Assembly: GCA_020081605.1 (NCBI GenBank) | Contig: JAHREC010000059.1 | Span: 1-16,888 of the forward strand | Source of the DNA: Albifimbria verrucaria | Taxonomy: Eukaryota > Ascomycota > Sordariomycetes > Hypocreales > Stachybotryaceae | Direction: 5' to 3' | DNA length: 16,888 bases | The notes under the pieces: model-generated | Databases searched by the model: none | The model's input: only the letters and a program-made list of their open reading frames with translations | Told to the model about the DNA's origin: nothing | Translations under genes and position numbers: made by a program | In this document: positions 9,371-16,888 of the stretch, piece by piece | Position numbering within the stretch: position 1 is the stretch's first letter | Layout: each line of letters starts with the position of its first letter

Positions 9371-11345
9371 ATGTTATCCGAACAAGGTGACGGAAGATCG
9401 ATCCCGCGGTCCCAAAGTCCGTCTACCTCGACCTCGCGAACTGCTGCTGAAGGCGAATCCTGCCAGGAGACCGAGGTCCAAATCCAAGAGCCAACCCACG
9501 GATAAAGAAGAACTCAAGACCACTTCGCAATCACCACCTAGAATCCCCGAGGCAATGCGAGTCGGCAGCCAGGGCGGCAGCTTCTGAGCCCGCTCCTCTG
9601 TCCCGACAGCCATCACACAGCTCAGCAGCATCAACACCTGCGAGCGAGACTGTTCCAGAACTTCACAACGGGCCATTCTCAGCCCCTCAAGCCCGGCCCG
9701 TTGAGCCACCCGTCACAAGGGCCACACTAAGTGAGCTCGATGTGTCCAAGATCCTTCACAATCCCAAACTCCGACACGACATCAACTTTGACCCCGAGCT
9801 ACACTTCAGACCGAACCTGGAGGGCGAGAAGGGTCGACGCAGGCAGGAGAGGGCCAACCAGTTCTGGAACGCGCTGAAGGCAGAGTTGATTGAGTTTGTG
9901 ACGGACCGACCTAGCTTTTACGAAAAGCATGGACACAGCGACGACTGGACTCTTCCTGCTCTTCTCAAGGCTGTCAAGGACATCATTCAGGTCCTGGTGC
10001 CCCAGGACGACCGTCAGTTCCTCGACGAGGGTCTTAATGTGGAGCTCCTTATGCAACAGTTCCACAAGGGTATCGCAGATCTGGAGAAGCTCGCCTCATG
10101 GCTGTCACGCGTTCTCAAGTCTCACTGCGCTCCTATGCGTGATGAGTGGATTGACAGCCATGTACAACCAGCTCAGCAATGGCAACCGCCAGGGCGACAT
10201 GGATATGCTCGTCACTGGTATTCGCAGTCTTCTGAGTGTGCTTGAGGCAATGAAGCTCGATGTGGCCAACCACCAAATCCGCTGCCTGAGGCCCGTCTTG
10301 ATTGAGGACACCACTCACTTTGAGCAGAAGTTTTTCTACAAGAAGATTCAGTCACGCAAGCTGGACATCAGCACGGCTATGCAGTGGTACCGAGAGGCCG
10401 ACCTCCGGTACTCGGGAAGTGTTGGCCATGCTTCGCATTCTTTTGGCGAGATGGGTGTATTCTTTGAGGCGCTCTCACGGCTAATTCTGCCTTCAAACGC
10501 CGAAAAGCGACTGCCGGACACGTTTCAATTTGACGAGGAGCGTATGATGAAGTTACGATCAGATGTCATTGACGCCGTGAACCTGGATATCTGCATGCGC
10601 ATGTACGTGGATCTGGAGCGTATCGGACGCTTCAACACTCTGCCCATGTTTGGTAACCACAACCTCGAGGACGATGCATCAAGCACGACTGGAGAGTTCG
10701 ATTTTAACACACCACCTGCTACTTCTTGCCCCCGAGCTTGGCATCCAGCCCTGCTGGCTCTCAGTGCTCCTCTCCCAGATCTTCACTGGTGCTTCCATCA
10801 TACGTGACGCCTGATCATGGCGAGTCCAAGGCTAAGGCCCGCAACGTCTACAACTCACTGGTAGCACTGATGCAATCCGCTCCCTCGGCATCGAGGCAAT
10901 CTTCTCGCTGGGAGTCCATGGCCTCCTCGGTGGCTTTGCAGATCTTCCGATTCACCAACGCACCATCGGAGATGCTCCTGTCTTCGAGGAGAAGCTGACT
11001 TCTAACTTGCGCGACGTCACCTCGCCTATTTATCAAGAAATGGAGCAGAATTTCCACAACCGATTTATGGTCGAGCTGGGCAACCGGGTTCGCGACTTCA
11101 AGGCGCTCTCTGGTGTTGGTCTCTTCTATGCTGCCACGGGTGACCGTGTCCAGGCCAGCAGCCAGTCGGGCCGTGACGAGGAGGACGATGCCTTACTACG
11201 CGATTCGCAGGAAGAGGAAGGCATCGAAGACATGGCCACGCGCCTTGCTCACCTCGGCATCCTGCACTGGAGGGTATGGGCTCAGCTAGCGTATGCTGGT
11301 GATATTGACCAAATGTCTCTGGATGTCACTCCCTCTCAAATCTAA
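9371..11345 (+). CDS. Sok1 / T-complex 11 (Tcp11) domain protein, frameshifted
   Basis: Homologue of yeast Sok1 (suppressor of cAMP-dependent kinase defects) in the Tcp11 family, about 658 residues without introns. The first 120 residues are serine/proline-rich and disordered (begins MLSEQGDGRSIPRSQSPST). The conserved domain opens with HDINFDPELHFRPNL and continues through MYNQLSNGNRQGDM, LEAMKLDVANHQIRCLRP and FEQKFFYKKI. It ends with LGILHWRVWAQLAYAGDIDQ. Family knowledge suggests a role in cAMP/PKA signalling; that is not visible in the sequence. The frame changes near 9450-9456, 9572-9574, 10158-10159, 10726 and 10866. Four are repaired by adding one base and one (extra C at 10158) by removing one. 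The start ATG is chosen because its frame gives a SPSTSTS segment that joins the downstream frame after one base, and an A-rich leader precedes it. Confidence 0.85.
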
Positions 11346-12180
11346 GACAAGACATCACTTGAAGATGGGTCTTTCCCTTGTATCAGCCAGAAAAAGTATC
11401 GCGTGGCTGCCCTTCTGCATACTCTTCTATACCCAGTGTTCTGCTGTCGACTGTGAACCCCTTGACCGATGTTGACTACCGATCAGTGGGCGATGGAAAA
11501 GGAGGTTTCAGACATCGTCAACGGTGCTATTCCTCACTACAATCCTTTAGTTACGCCTAGGCGCGCCACATCTTTTAAACATCAACTGACTCGATTTGTC
11601 AAATCGAATGTTGTCATCTCCTTTTCGCCTAGACTACATCATTGCTGCGACTCTGGTTAATCGTTAGTCGATTGGCTTTTTGGAGTGTAGTGTTCTGAGA
11701 CCTCCCTCCATTCGTCAGCTGATGTATCACCAGCTGGGGATATGAAGATTCATCGGACTGGGTTGTTTTTCTAATACTATGCCGCAAGGCATTACTTACC
11801 ATTTCACCTAAGATACGGCTACTGGCTCTATCTACCATGGACACATTCTATGCACCAAATCTACCTATTCATGTAGCATGGCTATGACATATTCAAAAAT
11901 CGTCGAATCTCCTTGCTGCGCATAAGCTGTAGCTTGAGAATTCTGAACTTTGTAACTTCTTTTCATTTTGGAATTGAGCTGGAAGCTCTTACCTCAGTGC
12001 AAGCTTGCGCTGTCTGCATTGTCTAAACAGAGTGGAAGTTGGTTTAAGGTGGTTGGTTTGGATTGCTAAGGTGCAAGGGCCGAGTCTCGAGACCTGTGTG
12101 GATGGAAGCTTGTATATATATCTGTTTTGAGCGTTATAGATGCTTCACTTACACCTCGAGCGGGACAGATGGTCGAGACC
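11346..12180. other. Intergenic stretch after the Sok1-like gene
   Basis: No supported gene. It should contain the 3' UTR of the Sok1-like gene. Open frames are short and without recognisable content. The boundary with repeat copy B is at about 12181. Confidence 0.5.
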
Positions 12181-12234
12181 TTATTGTGAGATTTTGGAGC
12201 TTCCGAAACAACAATTCGGGGGCTGAGAAGGCAT
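12181..12234 (-). pseudogene. Orphan duplicated start of the M16 peptidase gene
   Basis: Starting at the ATG at 12234 the minus strand reads MPSQPPNCCFGSSKISQ then TAA, against MPSQAPDHRFGSSKVSS at the true gene. Homology ends within the following bases, so the copy holds only the first 17 codons followed by a chance stop. It cannot encode the enzyme, but it retains the upstream flank and could in principle be transcribed. Confidence 0.85.
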
Positions 12235-12725
12235 GTCGTTCGAGGTGAGAGGCATAATACTTTTGAAGTCCCTACGAAAAGAGCTATTAGAACAAGTGGA
12301 GGCTATTGAACCAGCGTCAGTAAAGCTGAATGCGGCCACGAAGCCTTACTTAGGAGAGGGATCGTCAAAGACGAGCGATTACCGCGTGGTGGGAATGAAA
12401 TGCCCAGCAAGTATCACACTCCCTAACAGTCAATGTAGATATCGTGATCTTGGGCTTGACTTGCCGGGCTGCAAGACCAGTTGGGTGAGCAGATGTGGGA
12501 TAAACGTTGTGGAACACAAAGGTATTGGCTTACAGTGCGTGAAAATGGCAAGCAACGAACAAAATAGATCAGTAGCAGGGGACGGAAGAAGAAAAAGGTA
12601 AAGGTAGAAGGACAAGGAAACTATTCACAGACCTGGTCATGCCTGTGTCACGAGTATGCAAAGAAAGCACAGGGGTTTATACGCTCCAGAGGTAGAAGGT
12701 ATTGACTGGCTTGTGTGCCAACTGG
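12183..12725 (+). repeat. Dispersed direct repeat, copy B
   Basis: Second copy of 6947-7455, same orientation, offset by about 5.2 kb. Identity is above 90 percent by eye over the first 140 bases, lower from about 12390 to 12620, and high again at 12622-12690. Substitutions in the well-aligned parts are mostly transitions. The copy has about 100 additional bases between the conserved blocks, around 12500-12620. Counts are by eye. Confidence 0.85.
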
Positions 12726-14656
12726 GACCTCCCGTGAAAGAGTGGAATGAGCAATATGATCTTCGCTTACAATACTTCAATCCCTCTGTCCCGGGCAAGC
12801 ATTTTTCAGTTTCTAGGCTGCTGTCGAGCATCAATGTTAGTCGGAACACGAGGAAGGTTGTGGTTCCGCAGTTGTCGCCGCGGGGGCCCGTTGAAACAAG
12901 GTTGGCTTGACACTAAGTGTCACGAACGTGAGGGGCATCATGGTCGGCGGAGCCGGTATGTTGTCAACTGGATTATGCAACCAGGACCGCCGCCTCCGCA
13001 ACAGAATCGCGGTGGCTTTTTGTTGCTCCCAGTTGTTTTACAGTTGTACCCTGCGACGGGTACTGGGACAGGAGACTGCGATGTTGAAGCTCTGCTGTCC
13101 TGTGCCATGAGGTATAGACTCAGCTCAGTAGCGAATAAGTTTCCTGTAGAAAGCTGAACCGCCCGCCCAATTTGTGGAAGACGAGCCATACTCATACTTG
13201 CACCGGCTGGACTGCTTTTACCCGCTCCTTCTTGATATACTTGCGCGTGTAACACTGATGTTTGATTCCAAGATGTGTGTATTGTTGTGTTTCCTGATGC
13301 TGCGCCCGCAGCGGATCCGATACCACCAACTCCATCTCTGGAATGCACACAACGGCTTGCATTGGCCCTAATTTCTGGGCAGTTTTTGTCTGTAGTGCAT
13401 TTTCAACATTGCGGTATGGGTAGCGGCATATTCCGCTCGCCTCTTTTCGATACAGTTATGTTGACAAGTAGCGGTTTCCCGCTAAAGTGCGGCACTTGTG
13501 TCAGCGGGCTCACATGCTTCTTCTTGGCTCTCCTGTCCTATCGAAGACGAAGCAATAGGGAATCGAGTAGTACCCTCTCGCCGCGGTGGTGATCACATTA
13601 TCTGCTCTTTTAAACGGCAAATGTTCAATTCGTAAAACTCATCGTTTGCCATCTCATGATCTAGTATATCTTCAACTCCCCACGATTATTAAATATCTAG
13701 AAACCGACCAAGCCGAGAAATCATGATTGTGCTATTTGATCCCGTAGCAACACCCTGATTTTCTTATTGCTCTGCGTCTTCTGCGACCTCGAATAGAAAC
13801 CAATCTCTTCGAGCCAGAAAGCCAATATAGTTAACCAAAAGACGCCCTAGAAGCATTAGATTGGTATCATTGCTGTCTTTCTAAATACCGCTATTTTGGT
13901 TATGATGTGCGCCGAAGACCTCGTTGTTAGTATTGAAGGTGTGGTTGGGCCTGCACGGATGGGTAAGAACTGTATCAGGCCTGTTCTGATTCCTGTCACC
14001 GGCGGCACGGTTTAGAAGGAAACTTTTCTTCATGACTTTATATACTTCACTATAGGCGCCATCGATGGATCTAGTTTTCGGCTTCCTCTATTCGTAAGCC
14101 CTCTACTGCATGTTACCTTTTTTAGGCTCAAGCCTGCGCACACTGATACCTTCCTTGAGCCTGATCTGCGACCCTCTTCATCAGGTTGCTGTCTTATCCT
14201 CACGTGCCCTCAATACCATAATCTTATTCATTGCCCATTCGTCAGTTTGATCTCGTTCTAACGCAGACTTGTGATGAGGTGGCCAGGAGATTTCCTGATC
14301 CTGTCCTCTTCGGTCTCTTCTTCTCCTCATTTTCAAAGGCTTTCACTGAGGTACCGTGGCAGTCACCAGGTTCTAGTTGCAGTCCGCGGCAACATACAAC
14401 TCTTAGTCTTATCGTCGGGAGATACATCCACATGACCGATAGTCCGCCACTCAGTTCCAGCTGACTGTCTGATCTAGCCCTAACGTCCGGCTTTCTGGAA
14501 GCTTGACACAATCGGTGCTCCTAACCTGGGATTCGTCAATCAGCTATCAAATTTCGTCTACCACTTGGCGTAGTCGAAAAAAGGCCAGTTGGGGTTGTTT
14601 CCTATTATTTTCTGGCAACAATCTTGAGGTAGCAATGGGTGGGAGAGTGTTTTTCT
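12726..14656. other. Long stretch without a recognisable gene
   Basis: About 1.9 kb with only short open frames. The longest are 136 codons on each strand near 12750-13350, overlapping each other and without family resemblance. I saw no transposase or reverse-transcriptase motif and no tRNA A/B-box pair. Two short GCGG/CCGC hairpins lie at 13421-13484. Pyrimidine-rich sequence at 14100-14350 is unremarkable. Confidence 0.45.
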
Positions 14657-16478
14657 TCATGTAAAGCAATTGAGGACTAGAAAGATCTTCAATGTATGCA
14701 ACGCCAGGAGTTTGGGCGTTAGAAGAGGCGAATTAGAGTGTCGACTAGGTTGATAATTGCATGAAAAAGATACTGATGGATGATCCGTTGCTTGAGCGTA
14801 AGGTGTATCAAGAGACTGCGGTATTATGAATTTACCACCTCCAAAGTTGGGCGGGGCTTGCGTTGCATTGAACTGGGTATAGCAGGTCGTTGAGAAACTG
14901 TTATCTTGGCGATTCTCGCTTGTCTGGTCGTTTTCTGCGGCCATGTTCATTCCATCAATGAGTTCGTCCCAAGGGACCTCATCGACATTGGCATTGCTAC
15001 TCGATGTGTGGCAGACTTTTTCGTTCGTTTGCACCAATGTAGAAATGCTCGTGGGAGAACCAACTGGCTGTCTTTCTAGTCTATCTGACCCCAAAGAATG
15101 TGACGCTCCGACTTCATGGGCCGAATTGGAAATTTCAGGAGCATATTCGGTTTTGATGCTTGTTGAGTGAATGCGTCGGCCTCTGAATTTTCCACCGCTA
15201 CACTAGAAGCAACCACTTTTGCATGTGGTGTATCTTTGCCCAATACCATTGGAGTCGCTCCGTCTTGACTCGGCAAATCAGTCATTGGTATGTCATGAAT
15301 GCTGGGATCGTCCGCATCATTCGTTATATCCATTATCGACTCTGCTGTGTGATGTTCAACTACTACACGTTAGCCAATGTGTTACAGAGCTTGGATAGTT
15401 AACATTTGCTATTACCGCTCGAGCAGTTATGAGCCTTTGGATAGCGTTTGATATAGTTGCAATATGCATTGTGATTTTCCATCAAAGAGGCGTCATAAGT
15501 GGGTTCCAAAACAGTGAGACTCTCCGTCGCAATCCACAAAGCATGAGAATTCTCTAGTTTCTTGCCATTGTCAAAGTATATGGCAGGGTAAAGCCTGTCA
15601 GGAACTAGACTCCCACCGTCGTCGTAGCCGTTCGCCCACGCCAGCTCTCCATTGTCTTCATTTTTCGTGTAGCATAACGGCAGGCTGCCTAACAACCCCA
15701 AGTCTTCCAGTGTCGTTTCTACATGAACACTCTCAAGTTCTTGCAACGGCAGGATCAAAACTGGGTGCAATGTTTGTGACCTATTCCAGCTGGCAAGATA
15801 TATATCCCCAGGCTTCGGGTTCAGGGGTTGCTTTATATTGGTAGAAGCTCGCGTAATTCTGCCGGAGCCAGCAATGGCACGGGGCTGTTGACTCTCAACA
15901 CGCCTCGCCTTTTGAACCGGCCGATCTGAGACGCCCGAATTATCCGCCTGGCGGGATCTCTTGCGTCCCTTTCCCGCTGCACTAGCCGGTGACGATGTCT
16001 TATCAGTGGCGCTGTGGCCTGATCTCGCAGGCATTGGAGGGCTTGGTTCGTTGCTCCTCGACTTCGATGTAGCCATGGTTGATGTTGTCTTGGTAAGCTT
16101 TTCCTTGGAAAGATTGACTGCTAGTAGAATTTCCTGCAGTGTTTCCAGGATCATCTTAATGCATCCATCACCATTTTTTCATCAAATACTCGGAATTTTT
16201 CTTTTATCGTACTTTTAAGCGTTTCGTCGTAGGGTGCCAGTTCTTGCTGATATTTGTTGTCGAGGTTGTCGATCTCATTAACACAACGGACTATCTCTTT
16301 TCGCCGATTTTCGTTACTGCGGTCGCTGTAATATGCTTTACAATGTCTTTGTAATTGTTCATTAATAAGATCCCGTTCGCGTTGATACTTTTGCCACCAT
16401 GGGGAAACTTTGACCGACCGCATCGGAGAGCACGTTTGTAAATGTAGGAAAGTTTTGAAACCACTCTGAGATAGCCAT
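14657..16478 (-). CDS. Coiled-coil protein with a GDIYLA-type module, frameshifted
   Basis: About 590 residues from the ATG at 16478 (MAISEWFQNFPTF) to the stop at 14657. Order: a charged helical N-terminus to about residue 125 (RERDLINEQLQRHCKAYY, likely coiled coil); a Ser/Pro and Lys/Arg-rich linker (KGRKRSR, possible nuclear localisation signal; SGRITRASTNIKQPL); then a globular block GDIYLASWNRSQTLHPVLIL, TLEDLGLLGSLPLCY, ELAWANGYDDGG, LYPAIYFDNGK and ALWIATESL; finally an Asp/Ser/Gln-rich tail. The block resembles fungal proteins of unknown function and loosely recalls Tudor/PWWP-like beta modules, so a chromatin role is a guess. Frame changes at 16389-16392, 16157-16158 and 15151-15154 are each repaired by adding one base to a homopolymer. 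One intron lies at 15363-15415. The extreme C-terminus is uncertain. Confidence 0.65.
15363..15415 (-). other. Intron in the GDIYLA-type gene
   Basis: A 53-nt intron with donor GTAATA, branch-like GGCTAAC eight bases before the end and acceptor GTGTAG. Splicing joins AHNCSS to VVEHHTAES and onward to MDITNDADDPS in frame. Without splicing the frame stops within a few codons. Confidence 0.7.
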
Positions 16479-16888
16479 TGTTGAACGCAACTCGCATTTA
16501 ACGCGACTATCACTTCGTTGATTAGGCCTTGTCGTATGGTGTTTCAATGTGCTGTCAATAGAATGAAAGATAAATCTTTTATTCCTAGTTTCAGGTCGTT
16601 CATTCACGTGACCCTGCCATGGGGCTGGGTTGAAATGCAGAGCCAGTATGCACAGGTGCCTTCTTCACCGGTCTCCTTTTTCTCCCTCCCATGCATAGAC
16701 CGAGCTTTGCAGGCAACCCCGCCATTCGTTTCCCGAAGCTTGTCAATCTTTGCTGGGAGGACTTGGTTTCCCGGTGGCAGGGGTTATGGGGAGAGAAGAG
16801 AAAAGAGAATCATGCACCCTGGCAATCCTGGAAATTAGTCATGCGTATGGCGGTTTGGGGTTATGGTAGTTGGACATTGCAACTTTGG
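16479..16888. other. 5' flank of the GDIYLA-type gene
   Basis: No supported gene. It should contain the promoter of the minus-strand gene starting at 16478. A short purine-rich run occurs at 16790-16810. The window ends without another recognisable feature. Confidence 0.45.

Noticed and set aside
6947..12725. Direct repeats 5 kb apart as LTRs of a retrotransposon
   Set aside because: The interior is a host Sok1-like gene and a transporter fragment without gag, protease, reverse transcriptase or integrase motifs. The repeats lack TG...CA ends and contain the start of the M16 gene.
12747..13348. Two overlapping 136-codon frames on opposite strands
   Set aside because: Neither shows a motif, and they overlap antisense; probably chance frames in moderately GC-rich DNA.
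12726..14656. tRNA or CRISPR-like array in the gene-poor stretch
   Set aside because: No A/B-box pair with a foldable cloverleaf and no regularly spaced repeats were found.

Overview
The window looks like nuclear DNA of a filamentous ascomycete (Pezizomycotina), most likely a Sordariomycete of the Hypocreales/Fusarium type. The reasons are short GT-AG introns of 46-70 nt with CTGAC/CTAAC-like branch sites, monocistronic genes on both strands separated by 0.4-1.9 kb, and recognisable fungal families: an M16 metallopeptidase of the yeast YOL098C type, a Sok1/Tcp11 protein, a fungal-type APH phosphotransferase and a fungal MFS fragment. Nothing suggests a bacterial operon, virus or complete transposon. 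The species assignment is inference.

Layout. 1-768 holds no supported gene. 769-1124 (+) is a small coiled-coil protein, perhaps with an intron ending at its ATG. It converges, with only 11 bp between the stops, on an APH-like phosphotransferase at 1136-2802 (-). 2803-3667 is intergenic and carries a 9-bp minisatellite. 3668-6999 (-) is the M16 peptidase, about 1,070 residues with two introns. Its first codons and 5' flank (about 6947-7455) form copy A of a dispersed direct repeat. 7372-7845 (-) is a fragment of an MFS transporter ending in a 12-bp minisatellite, and 7864-8451 is an unidentified open frame with a hexanucleotide repeat. 9371-11345 (+) is the Sok1/Tcp11-domain gene. Copy B of the repeat lies at about 12181-12725 and carries an orphan start codon plus 16 further codons of the M16 gene. 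12726-14656 is empty of recognisable genes. 14657-16478 (-) is a protein of about 590 residues with an N-terminal coiled coil, a basic linker, a GDIYLA-type module I cannot name with confidence, and a low-complexity tail. It has one intron.

Two patterns run across the window. First, all four long genes are interrupted by single-base indels, most of them one base missing from a short homopolymer, and the flanking protein sequence resumes in the new frame. This looks more like unpolished sequence than gene death, so these genes are annotated as CDS with the breaks listed. Second, the 5' end of the M16 gene has been duplicated about 5.2 kb away, and the copies differ mainly by transitions, as expected if repeat-induced point mutation (RIP) acted on them.

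The genes are not an obvious functional cluster. M16 and Sok1 are ordinary conserved genes. The coiled-coil gene, the APH gene and the GDIYLA gene look like lineage-variable accessory genes. I did not find a clear new multi-gene system. The best candidates for novelty are the duplicated promoter/start segment and the GDIYLA protein.
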